In this document: piece after piece, positions 1 through 10,580 of the stretch | How the letters are laid out: every line of letters begins with the position of its first letter | How positions within the stretch are numbered: position 1 is the stretch's first letter | DNA from: Halichondria panicea | Lineage: Eukaryota > Porifera > Demospongiae > Suberitida > Halichondriidae | Direction: 5' to 3' | Assembly: GCF_963675165.1 (NCBI RefSeq) | Contig: NC_087377.1 | Location: forward strand, 11,332,632-11,396,631 | Length of the DNA: 64,000 nt | Notes under the pieces: model-generated | The model's input: only the letters and a program-made list of their open reading frames with translations | What the model was told of the DNA's origin: nothing | Database searches by the model: none | Made by a program: the position numbers and the translations under genes

Positions 1-205
1 GTTTTGTTGTACTACTATACACAATGCATGTTCGTTTCTGCGCATGCGCACTGTACTCTATTGCCATGTGGATCATTGATGTGTTCTTGGCAGCAGACCC
101 TATATTAACTAAGGTATGTCTGTATAGGATGACAATGAGGATAGTGCCAACTAATGAGAATAAGTACTAGCTATCTATGATATAGATCCATGAGAGATGA
201 AAATA

Positions 206-287
206 AACCCAGCCTTGGCCTTGAACCCTTAAACCTATTTAGCTAAACCATAACTCAGTGTTTTGCCCACTTGGCTATCAAGGCAGC
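206..287 (-). ncRNA. tRNA-like pol III promoter, probable SINE head or tRNA relic
   Basis: Read on the minus strand, this stretch has an A-box-like TAGCCAAGTGG near 278 and, about 45 bases further on, a B-box-like GGTTCAAGGCC near 220. That is the arrangement of a tRNA with a long variable region. The acceptor stem does not pair convincingly, so a functional tRNA is unlikely; a tRNA-derived SINE head or relic fits better. No anticodon is assigned. Confidence 0.3.
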
Positions 288-407
288 ACATGAAATTGCT
301 GTAAACCTTTCATGTAGCCTTCTGAATGATTTGATTTGAATGATGTTCTATTTTATTAGATTAATATCAGAAGATTGGTTGCGTCATATTAAGTATATGC
401 TGTAGGC

Positions 408-3400
408 ATGCAAGCGTTAAAACTAAGGACGATTCAAAGTAATCCGAAAAAGCACTTCCATTCTCCACCAGCTATTGTAAGAAGTCGAGATGTAAGCTAC
501 AAACTTTGGACAGAAGAGAACATGTCTCGTGCTCTATATGCAGTTGAAAGTAAAGGCTTGACTACAACTCAAGCTGCCATTGAGTATAATGTCCCTCGGT
601 CTACCTTGTGTGATAGAGTTAGTCACAAAGTAGAACCTGGAGCGAAAAGTGGGCCAAGCAAGTACTTAAATGATATAGAAGAATGTGAACTTGTTGATTT
701 TCTCCTGCGGTGTGCCAAAATCGGATACCCAAAGTCTCGTAAACAAGTCATGGGTATTGTTCAGAGGGTATTAGACGTTAACGGTGTCATGCGTGTTGTA
801 AGTGATGGGTGGTGGACCTCATTTAGCAGACGTCATCCCAGGTTAACCCTTCGTAATCCCTCTTCTCTCAGTAGAGCACGTGCAGCTGCATCAAATATCG
901 ACACACTCAATGACTATTTTGATCTACTCGAGGAAACAATTGATATGTACGATTTACGAGACCGTCCTGAGCTATATTTCAACATGGATGAATCTGGGAT
1001 GCCTCTTAACATTAGCTCTAACACAGCCGTATGCGAATATTCTCCCACTTCAGAAAATTGTAACCATGACCACCCAGGCTGAACAAGCTAATTTATGTCA
1101 TAACTCAACATTTCCACAAGAAAGTTTGTACAAAGCTACCAGGCAAGCGATCACTGATGCTGGAAATGACGAGTCTACTACAATAGGAAGACAAGCAAAC
1201 CAGGTGATGCATGTAGCTGTTGAGCAATAGCAGTTCAGTATATACAGAATAAATTTCTTATGAATAGCTCCAAGAGAGAGAAGTCCTTAATGTATTTCAC
1301 ATGACTTGAAAGTTGTAACTACGAAGCACTTCAGATGCTCTGCAGAAAATTAAAGTATAATGTTTTTTAACAGACCTAGCTTGCATGGTGTACGTAAAAC
1401 AATTAATTATCAATACCATTTTTAGGCCAGAAGTGAACTACAATTTGTCGGTCATAAACAAGACTTCAGTGAAGCTACCAAACAACCGATCAACGCTAAA
1501 AAGGATCGGTCCACTGCAGCAGGGACCCAAGCAAACCAGTTGGATGTAACTGTCAAACAACTTGCACCAGCAGTTCAGAAAGAGAGAGAGAGAGAAGCTG
1601 CACATCAACAGGAACTGAAAAAAATGAAACAACTGTACATGGTGAGTGGTTTTGTGTAGTCGAATTAGGACTGCATGCAGTTGTGAATCGTCAATACACG
1701 TATATATATGATAATGTCGTTAGGGTTGTTGGTGTATATTTATGAATAATGACTTTTTAAAGACTTATAATTATATGTACAAAAAGAACAAGAGAATAAT
1801 CCTTGAAAGACAAGTACAAAGGGAGGATTGATGGCATGAAGAGAGAATGAGTGATTTGAATAAAACCTACCAGGTATAGGTGCATGGGAGGCTCTGCGTT
1901 ATTGTATGATGATACGCATGATTTTTACTGAACCTGAGTGCATTATTGTTCTTATTAACCTATAGAATGAGCACAATGAACTAAGGAGACAATTAACTGA
2001 CGAGTTTCATACTACATTAGCTGTCCAATCAGCTGAACTAGATGCAACTCACACCGAGAATGCACGTCTACTTACAACAGCTGATCAGATCCTGTTGGAT
2101 CATCAGAAACAATTAGTAGAGTTACAGCAAGAGTTGGCTCCCAAAGTCAAACAGTATGAAGCTGACATACAACAGTTGATCACAGATAATGAGGTAAAGA
2201 GCATGAAGAAAAAAATTGAATTACAGAGTATTGTTGCTTAAAGTTAACATGTTGTGGCAATTAAAAATTATTTCACACAATGATCGAGCATCACAACATA
2301 AATTCAGCCTGGTGTATCATGCGTATTCAAATTTGCAGGCTAACCTTCAACGTCAGAAAGATGAAACAAAAGCGGCCACAGCGTGTCTGCTTACAGAACT
2401 TGATCAGATTAAGATGGATCATCGGCAACAGCTATTAGAGCTGCAGCAGGAAAAAGAGGAAAAAGAAGAGTTGGCTCACAAAATCAAGCAGTATGAAGCT
2501 TACATACAACAGCTGTTGGCAGATAACGAGGTAAATAGCAGGAAGGAAAAATTTATTATATAGAGTATAATTATTGTGAGGGTTTAAAGTTGTTTAAACG
2601 TTGTCAATATAAATTCCAATGCTTCAGCCAATTATAACTACATGCAGTATAGTGGGTATATTTCATTTCATAAATTTTCGCTGAATGACTGTTAGAAAGG
2701 TTGCCCGAATCTGAGGTTTTTTATAGCAGCCATTTTGCAGCATGCATGCATGCCAATATTAAATTCGTGGGTATAACAATGTTTGTGGTACATGATGAAT
2801 CAGCGAAAACCGTGAACATGCGTTTTTACACCCTCGAAATATACCCGCTATAATTATGGTATTCCGTTTTTCAGCCTGATATGTATCATTTCAATATTTT
2901 CAGGATAACCTTCAACGACAGAAAGATGAAAACCAATGGGCAATTCAACAATTAGAGGTAAGAAAAATATCCCGTGTGCATTGCTGCTATTCATGGTCAA
3001 TTAATCACTTTCTTCAGGCTAGCCTTGAAAATTATCAAAATGAAAACCACAAGCTTTCTGCTATTAATCAAGAGCTAGAGGTAAGAAGAGTCTTAATTCG
3101 GCTATAATTATTATGCTTAAACAGGTTAGCCTTCAGCAATGTCGTGAACACACCCAACAGTTGGAGGTAAGTTCAAACAAACATATGAAAAAATGTCAAA
3201 ATTACGTCACCATGCTACCTATATAGAATAAGTTGCACAACCAGGATGAATTGTCTCCCTACGTCCTTCCTCAAAGTCCAGACCTTAGAGAATGTGAGGG
3301 GGTGGGGTCATACGGATCTGTTCATCGTATCCAACTGAATGGGATTAGCTGCATTGCCAAACGTATTCACGACATTTTGCTTGGTCAAGGGAGAGAAGAA

Positions 3401-4165
3401 GGAGTAAATTTAGAAGACAAACGAGCAGCTTATATCAAGTTTTATTGCGAGTGTGTGTTACTGAGTCGATTGCGCCACCCCAACATTGTCCAGTTCATGG
3501 GTGTGTACTACGGGCCACAGAGAGATTACGGGAGAGAGCTTACATTAGTAATGGAGCGCCTGTACATGAATCTCGAGGGCTGCCTAAAGCAATATCGAAA
3601 CATTGAAATTTGGTTAAAAGTATCGATTCTTCTAGACATTACCCAAGGCTTACTCCACCTTCATTCTCAGGGTATTGTTCACCGTGATCTGACAGCTCCC
3701 AACATTCTCCTCACAACGAGCTTTCACGCTAAGATTGCTGACCTTGGCGTCTCAAAAATCATCGATGTCCACCCTCTGGCTGCCTCCAAACAGTCAATGA
3801 TTCCCGGTACTCTCGGGTATATGCCTCCTGAGGCACTGGCTGAAATCCCCGTGTATGGCTATGCTTTGGACGTCTTCTCTTTTGGTGTGCTAACCTTGTT
3901 TGTCCTTCTTCAAATCTATCCTCAGTACTATGACAATCTTGTGACCCCCAAAGGATTGACTCTCAAAGAATCTCATATTCAAAAACGTTCAAAATGGATC
4001 GACATGTTGTCATTCGATAATCCGTTTCTTCCACTAATCCGTCAATGTCTTCAAGATGTGCCTGCACGAAGACCAACCACTACTAATCTTAATTCCGAAC
4101 TGATTCGAATTGCTGAGACGTACCCTAAGCCTTATCAAGATGTTATCGATATGCTATCACATTAA
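408..4165 (+). CDS. Chimeric gene: transposase-type HTH + coiled coil + TKL-like protein kinase
   Basis: Proposed exons: 408-1028, 1078-1203, 1426-1641, 1966-2193, 2339-2530, 2904-2957, 3018-3080, 3125-3166, 3227-4165. Every proposed junction is phase 0 with GT and AG ends. Exon 1 (about 207 aa) resembles Tigger/pogo/jerky transposases: a psq-type helix-turn-helix (AAIEYNVPRSTLCDR), a CENP-B-type second HTH (WWTSFSRRHPRLTLR), and only the first DDE motif (YFNMDESGMPL). The next exons are glutamine/glutamate-rich coiled coil with repeated units (NLQRQKDE twice). The last exon is an intronless kinase domain: glycine loop GVGSYGSV, lysine in IAKRIH, catalytic HRDLTAPNILL, DLG instead of DFG, PPE for APE. 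Kinase activity is therefore likely. The 49-bp intron 1029-1077 is short and its donor is the weakest link. Alternatives: a transposon fossil lying beside a separate coiled-coil kinase starting at ATG 1066. The kinase is certain; the fusion is inferred from phase and order. Confidence 0.6.
1793..1873 (+). other. Stop-containing coiled-coil exon (poison exon or damaged exon)
   Basis: Between the exons ending at 1641 and starting at 1966 lies a further phase-0 segment with AG before it and GTATAG after it. It encodes coiled-coil-like sequence (ILERQVQRED, then stop, then WHEERMSDLNKTYQ). One in-frame TGA sits at 1829-1831. If always included, the exon would truncate the kinase. It may be skipped, act as a regulated stop, or be decayed. 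Confidence 0.45.
2648..2852. mobile_element. Intronic MITE with TATAGYGGGTATATTTC termini
   Basis: The left end TATAGTGGGTATATTTC is matched in reverse by GAAATATACCCGCTATA at the right end, about 205 bp apart, inside the intron 2531-2903. Related ends occur at 61152-61330, and similar TATAGCGGGTAA ends at 33741-33936, so this is a small repeat family. No coding capacity. Confidence 0.6.
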
Positions 4166-5041
4166 TTTTGGTAAGACAAAATAATGTAATTATACAGATC
4201 AATGATTTATGCTCTGTATACATGTGCATGTATCTATGCAGGCCCAACCACAGCATGGTTTTTCCCACTACTCTTCATAGCTCTCTCTCTCTCTGTCTGT
4301 CATGCAGGCCACACTCAGACAGTAAACATTACTTATAGATAATTAGTCCTGCATCTGATGATTATGGCCAAAATCTGACAATGATGTATTCCTTTAGTTC
4401 ACCAGTATTTTTTTGGAGTGAATTATTTTGTGTTTACAATGGTAAATGCATGGTTTTGGTTTATGTAATGGTATACAATGAAACTTAGTTCCACATAATG
4501 ATCATTGAGAAAATGGGGGCTTGTCTAGTACTGCTTAGCCTATCATAATTTAATATGTGCTGGAAATAGCGAACCTAAAATGTACAGATTTAGAGTTGGT
4601 AAACTGGTTCTGAAATTAGACTGAGATTGCTCATTTCAAATTAAACCATGTGCAGATTCCTGTGCTATTCCAACCGCTCCTTCGAGTGGTTCCATTTAAT
4701 AATTGCTGTCCAATTATACTCTCATTCGCAGACTGAATAGCAGAAATTAATACTCACGAAAATAATTATGTCACCTTAAGGTAATATACCTATGTATGAC
4801 AGCAGCAACTTATTACGAGCAGATAGATCTATAAATTAATTTTGGACTGTTTACTGTATGTATACCAGGAGCACCTGTTTTTCAGGTCCGCCAACTGCAT
4901 GTGCGCCTAATCATTAAGTTACGGTGCACGATTGTAGAGTTGACTAAAAGTGCATGCATGTGATCATGAATGGGTCATCAAAATAATATTATGTCAATGA
5001 TCTTTTCCACCTCAATTCCCTTATAAGTATAAATTAACAAA
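4166..5041. other. Intergenic region, no gene seen
   Basis: AT-rich sequence after the kinase stop codon. It holds a short CT-rich run near 4280-4310 and no open frame or RNA gene I can support. It probably contains the kinase 3' UTR and the promoter of the receptor starting at 5042. Confidence 0.5.
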
Positions 5042-7473
5042 ATGGTGCACTTCAGAAGTAATCATTGTATACTTGTAAGTTTAGCTGTGTCATTGCTGAG
5101 CCAAGGTAAAGATTTATATAGTCTTAGGTTTATGAATGTTTAGTGCATGATTAGTGTCAATGTTTAGTCCTGCAGGCTACCCCAGGACTAGTGCTGCCAG
5201 TAGAGAGAACCACTGGACTGGGTTGTATACCAGAGGGCAGGACTGTCAGCTATGTGTGCACTGTCACTGATCCACTAGATCCTCCTGTGGCTAGTACGGT
5301 TTGGCAGGGAACTGCCCTCAACTGTCCTTCAGCAAGTGATACAACAAACAATCGCATCACTCTATCTCATAATCAATTTCAGTCTGGAGGCAATGCTGGT
5401 GTTTGTGGTGGCTTGTCTGCAATGAGTACTGGATTTAGTAGAAATGAATACACCTCAAGATTGATTCTAACAGCCTCTAATGAGTTGAATGGAATGACTG
5501 TTATATGTAGTTTGAGTGGAATTTTTTATAGCTGGAAATGACACCGTAATAGTTGGAGGTGAGTAACATAATTATGACTATCTGACTGTGCCATAACTTT
5601 GCCATTCCAAACAGCTTCTTCCCTTCCCCCTCTATAAGTGTCATGGTTGAGGTCACTTCTTCTTCGTCCTTCACCTTCAGTTGGATTCCACCATCTGATA
5701 CCAGCAATGTGGGAGGATATCTGTTTAACGTGACTGGAGAGGATTGTGGTTGTGTAAGTATGAAAACCAGTGCTGACACTACCAATGTCCTGTGTTCTGA
5801 TTGGACGGTCAGTGGCCAGACCTGCTCCTTTGAAGTGAGGTCCATATCAGAAGACTGTGGGTTCATTAGTGATTCTGTTACACTAGCCATCTCACTGCGC
5901 GGTGAGTTCATACACACAGCTATACATGCATGCACTATATAAAGAGGTATCGTTCTCGTAGTACCATCCAGTCCAACTGGGCTACAAGTGATGGCAATGT
6001 ACAATCAGTATAGAAGCACAGCGTACATTGAAGTGGACTTTATGGGTGTGGTGAGTTGAATCAGTGACATTCTCATACTATAACTATAATTATGACCTTG
6101 AGTTTTCCTCATAAATTTCAATTTACTGTCACGTGTAATCTATAGCGGGTACAATATACTTGGTGCCTAAAACTTTTCTGGCGAATCTATATATCTATAA
6201 TGCCGGTTCCAAATTAACTTCGATTACTTCATTCACCATTGCTTACCAAATATACCTATAGCTTATTTGGTTTGTATGGCATAAGAGCTATGAAACCGTT
6301 AACTTTGACACATCCTGTCTAGAATTGATTACTTCATGTGACCAACGGTGCATGGTGTGTGAAAGTGCTATAACTGGCTTATCGCATAATGTGATAAGGC
6401 CTTTTGTTAGTACGGTACTATAATATTAGATTTTCCCTTCTTGTAAGTAAATATACTGCTCACATTCCAAGCAGTCCACCCTTCTACTTGGTGCTAACCT
6501 GGACCCCACTATCAGCTACACAGTCACATTAACAGGAACTAGAGCCACCCTTCAATTTAATGGAGTTAACTGTAACACTACCAACTACTGCACACTCAGA
6601 GTGAATGGGTCCCAGCTTTCTCCGGCTGACCGCTATACTGTCAGTGTTGTTGCGTCTAATATCTTTGGCCAAGGAGCACCAGTTACCTTTGTAAATCCAG
6701 GTTAGTAGTAAACTATTATACTATTCTGAGCATTCAGTGTCATGTTTATTGTAGCTATTGTTGACAGCTTAGATAATGAAACAACAACAATGACGAGTGT
6801 ATAATTGTATAAAACTTGCTATCAATAGTTGGAGTGTGTCTGGTGGAATGTGACCCTGAAGTCCTGGGAAAAAGCCCTTCATCTCAAAGAAGTACTGGCT
6901 CAGTGGCTGTTCTCAATGGAGTGGTGACCTTACAGTGGTGTGGTTCTCGGCTCTGTTGCTACCATAACATGTGACACTGAGTATAGTATTGCTAATGAGT
7001 ATACTAGGACCTGTATGAGTGACGGTCACTGGAGTAAAGGAACCCTGAGATGCGAGCAAGAAACTACAGCAGGTGAATGCTATACGGCTATACAAACTGT
7101 GACCTGTTGATTGTGCATGCCTATGCTAACTATACAAACTGTGAGATTGTGCCTATAATAACTAAAGATAACATTTACTTATTAAATGGATGTGAATGTT
7201 CTTGCAACTATAGAAAACAATCTTTCTTTTGGAGTATCTATTGCTGTTGCTGTTATTCTGACGTTCCTGTTGACCCTGGCTCTAGGAATCTCCATTGGTG
7301 TTTTCATTGTGTTGGCAGTGAACAAGTGGAGGAGGTCTGAAAATATAACTCTGCAAACTGAAACTGAAACTGAAATGATACCACCTCCTGTGATATACGA
7401 AGAACCTAATGACATTAAACCTGACCCCTTCACTCAGGAGAACGTTGCTTATGAGCTAGTAAAACCCAATTGA
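5042..7473 (+). CDS. Type I membrane receptor A: Ig, FN3, FN3, Sushi, TM, YEEP tail
   Basis: Exon model: 5042-5105 (signal peptide, start MVHFRSNHCILVSLAVSLLS), 5186-5558 (Ig-like), 5615-5901 (FN3, motif FTFSWIPPS), 5962-6050 plus 6475-6700 (second FN3 split by an intron), 6829-7072 (Sushi, ATITCDTEY ... GHWSKGTLRCE), 7214-7473 (membrane segment and 50-residue tail, stop at 7471). The tail has PPPVIYEEP and ends NVAYELVKPN, two tyrosine sites resembling SH2-type ligands. Junctions are mostly phase 1. Three single-base frame breaks interrupt the model: near the T run 5522-5527, the C run around 5624-5630, and an extra T near 6930. Each is in or near a short homopolymer, so sequencing error is possible; otherwise this is a recent pseudogene. 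Likely surface recognition receptor (inference from architecture). Confidence 0.65.
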
Positions 7474-7843
7474 CTATATTATTATTTTAGTGAACGAAGT
7501 AATTAGCGGTTTTATAATTATATGGTAGATCAGATCATGACACTTTTGGTAATTAGTTTGTTCTCTGCAAAATAGGTTCTTATACTAGTAAGAAATGATT
7601 TTATAGCAACTGCTTGTTTAAATAGCTGCTATAACAATAATCAAAATAAGGTGCATGGTGACTGTTGACAATAGAAGTGAATGCTATATCGTATACCATA
7701 TTGAATCAACAAACAATTAAGTACTATTTCAGTTAAATTAATTAAGCTGTATATTTGAGTTCTCCATAAGCCTGGTTTGACTGCAACTCAATGTTTTGCT
7801 TTGCCATCTGGGGTGGATAATCATTGTTGTACACAAATCTCTT
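7474..7843. other. Convergent intergenic region
   Basis: Lies between the 3' ends of two receptor genes facing each other. About 7680-7810 is repeated at about 10425-10545, after the fossil exon and before the paralogous receptor, so it is 3' flank copied together with the gene. Nothing else recognised. Confidence 0.5.
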
Positions 7844-9991
7844 TTAAGTTAATTTTCTCACTTGTCCATAAGCTTCATTAGACACCACTTGAATGTCTTG
7901 TGTTCTTTGTGCTGTTACTAGACCGACTTCCTCGTATACTGGACCAGCTGCGACTTTTGGAACTTTATTGTCTGACAGTTGGGTGCTACCTATTGATAAA
8001 GAGTCAGTTTTTAATAACATGAAACAACCTTTTGCCCTCACTTTTTGTTTTCTTTACTAAGACTATGAACACCACAACAACCAGTACCACCACCACAAAC
8101 AGACTGCCAAGAGAACCACCAGCTATAGCCCCAACGTTATCAGCCAGTAGAGCTAAGACGGAAATCAACAACACATGTATAATCACCACAATGATACAAT
8201 GCTATTATACACAGCTTAGTATATACGCAATTGTGCATGTAGTATATTGACTTTAAAAAAGGCTATTAAAAGTACTCACGGACAGTTGTTGGGGACACAC
8301 ACATGATGGTGCTAGGCTCAAGGTTCCAGACTCCAGCATTAGTGCAAATGATGGTGTTGGATCCAGTCAGTGAGAGTCCATTGTCACACTGGTAAGTCAG
8401 CACTGTTCCCTCCAACACTGTCTCATTCAACCCCTCATAGTTTACTATAGTTCCGTTGGAGGGCTGCTCAGGTAGAGAGCAGTTGACTGTGAAATTCAAC
8501 ATATAGGGTATACTAAAATTATGCTATAGCACCGTTGACTGTATTATATTATAGCTACACAACAGAAAAAACTAACAGACATTAAAATAGTATGTTTAGT
8601 ACCTGGCCTTTCCCTGCACACCAAGCTCCCAGGATTCTCCACCCACTCTCCCCTACCCCCCACATCAGTGCATATGCTGGTCCTCACATCAAGGGGAAAC
8701 AGTCTCTCGTCACAGCGATATATAACTTCTGAACCCAATGAGAAAGGTGGTGGGACACCACTGATGTCCACACGACCTCCAGACGGTGTGGCAGGAGAAC
8801 TACAGATGACTGGGGGATCTAATGCATGCATGAGATCAACATTCCTTTTAGAGAGTTAAGTGCCCATGTACACTGTAAAAACACTCTTTTTTTATGAAAA
8901 GTGTGCTCAGCGTATATGCGACATTTTAGCCGGTGTGCTCAGCACACTTCAGTGTATGATACCTGTAACTGGACTGTTGCAGTCAACGGTCCCAGGGTCA
9001 GGAGACCATCCATTAATGCCACAGGTTGAGGTTCTCACTTCATTGTCTCCACTACAAGTGAAGGAGAGCATGGATCCACCAATAGTGACAGGAGGTGTGT
9101 TGATGATGGTCACACCAGCAGCAGTAGACGGTGTGGGGCACACCACTGTATTACAAGAAGGAGCTATAGTATATCAATGTCGTAAGAATTTAAAGAGTAC
9201 TAATTGAAGTAGCTTACTTAGATCAACAATTAAACTTTCATTCATTCCAACACAGTTGACAGCTCTGACGGTCACATTGTATAAAGTGTTGTAGGAGATG
9301 GTTATCTGTGTGGAGGTGGTCTCCACAGTGACTGGTGACCCAGAGAGAGGTGTTGGGGAGATGGTGAGAACATAGCTGACAGACACACCACCAGTAGAGG
9401 AGGGGGAGTCCCACTCCAGAGTGATATTAGAGGAACTGGGTTGGTTTAGAGTGAATGATACTCTTGGGTTGAGTAGAGGGGAGGGTGGATCTGTGCATGA
9501 GTGTATTGATCCATTGTTTGACAGACAAAGAACTCACCAGCCACAGTGATAGTGAGAGGACCTTCTCGTGAGCTCTCTCCATCACACAACACCATAGTAC
9601 CTTCTACAATGGAGGCCTCAGACAGTGAGACGAGATTGGCAGTAACCATTCCTCCACTAGAGTCAGTGAAAACACTACGGAATGCTGGATTACCTTGTGT
9701 GACATCAGTGTTGCTGGTGTCCACAGTTATGGTAAATACTTGCAGTTGTGGAGAAGTGACCATCCATCGTATGAGACTACCAGGCAGAGTGCAGGTGAAG
9801 GTGACAGTGTCATCAGGACAGGCCACAGTGGAGGTGGATGTCAGTGTGGCTGAACAATGATAGCTCTATAGAGTCAAAGTTTTAGACTATCTATAGCCAA
9901 ACAATAGCAAACAAATAATTATATAAAAGTCCTTACCTGCAACACTAGTAGCAAACAACTGAATAGTGATAATAACTGCTTTTACTTGCAT
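7844..9991 (-). CDS. Type I membrane receptor B: Ig, FN3, three Sushi, TM, YEEV tail (intact)
   Basis: Eight exons on minus: 9991-9937 (signal peptide, MQVKAVIITIQLFATSVAG), 9849-9538 (Ig-like, VTFTCTLPG), 9490-9218 (FN3, ITLEWDSPSSTGG), 9145-8963, 8818-8603 and 8486-8280 (three Sushi modules with four cysteines each), 8122-8042 (membrane helix, LFVVVVLVVVVFIVLV), 7989-7844 (tail, stop TAA). All junctions are GT-AG and phase 1, and the lengths add up to 1473 bases (490 residues) with no stop or frameshift. This is the best-preserved member of the local family. The tail contains GPVYEEVG and NEAYGQV, both tyrosine motifs. The membrane exon could start at 8152, but the paralogue supports 8122. 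Expected at the cell surface; ligand unknown. Confidence 0.8.
8871..8954. mobile_element. Short foldback element, CACTGTAAAA family
   Basis: Starts CACTGTAAAA and ends TTCAGTG, with internal inverted GTGTGCTCAGC-type arms. It lies in the intron between two Sushi exons of receptor B. Related copies are at 26671-26795 and 38987-39035. Confidence 0.5.
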
Positions 9992-10009
9992 CGCAGGATT
10001 GCAGGAGGC

Positions 10010-10026
10010 CTGATCTAGATCTAGGA
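10010..10026 (-). promoter_or_regulatory. CTAGATCTAGATC motif upstream of receptor B start
   Basis: A palindromic CTAGATCTAGATC lies about 20-35 bases upstream of the start codon at 9991. Near-identical strings sit just upstream of receptor C (about 12627-12646) and upstream of receptor F (about 32487-32503). It may be a shared core promoter or 5' UTR element, or simply inherited by duplication. Confidence 0.35.
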
Positions 10027-10235
10027 CTCATAGAAAATAGTATTTAATTAAAAAGAACACACCTCTTTTCAGACTAATATTTAGTAATAAAGGAAGCCAA
10101 GAAAACCACATGCACCATACAAATTAGTGTAAGATCAGAAAAATAATATTATTTTGCATACTTCCACCCACACATTCAGTAGGAGACCATCACAAAACTC
10201 AAACACAACAGTGTTTGCACAAAATACACCCTCAA

Positions 10236-10420
10236 CTATAAATAATGAAAAGCACCCTGGCTGCTGATGGCTTGGCTCCTCAGGGGCAGTGCAGTTGACC
10301 TTGTAGGACAGCACGCAGTTAATAAAGTAACAGCACTATGTATAGTACTGAGATCAGGCTCTCGTACTCCATTTTGTCCATCTGTTGTGCTAGTGGCAGT
10401 CAGAATACCCATGGGAATGA
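10236..10420 (-). pseudogene. Fossil Sushi exon fragment between receptors B and C
   Basis: The minus strand reads ILTATSTTDGQNGVREPDLS, which matches the end of the fifth exon of receptor C (FLTATCTRDRQNGVWDPNPS). It is followed by a remnant of the next Sushi exon. Cysteines have been lost and there is no complete exon. This is debris of a third tandem copy, lying just upstream of the 3' end of receptor C. Confidence 0.6.
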
Positions 10421-10580
10421 TTGCTATCTTATACCATATTGAATCAACAAACAAGTATAGTTCAGTTCAATATATTAAGCTGTATATTTGAGTTCTCCAT
10501 AAGCCTGGTTTGACTGCAACTCAATGTTTTGCTTTGCCATCTAGGGTAGAATAATCATTATACACAAAGCTCTTTTACGT

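Noticed and set aside
880-1230. Single open frame overlapping exon 1 of the chimeric gene
   Set aside because: Its first half is an out-of-frame shadow of the transposase-like exon; only the part after 1078 is kept, as a separate exon.
7182-7433. Minus-strand frame opposite the TM exon of receptor A
   Set aside because: Antisense shadow of a well-supported membrane/tail exon.
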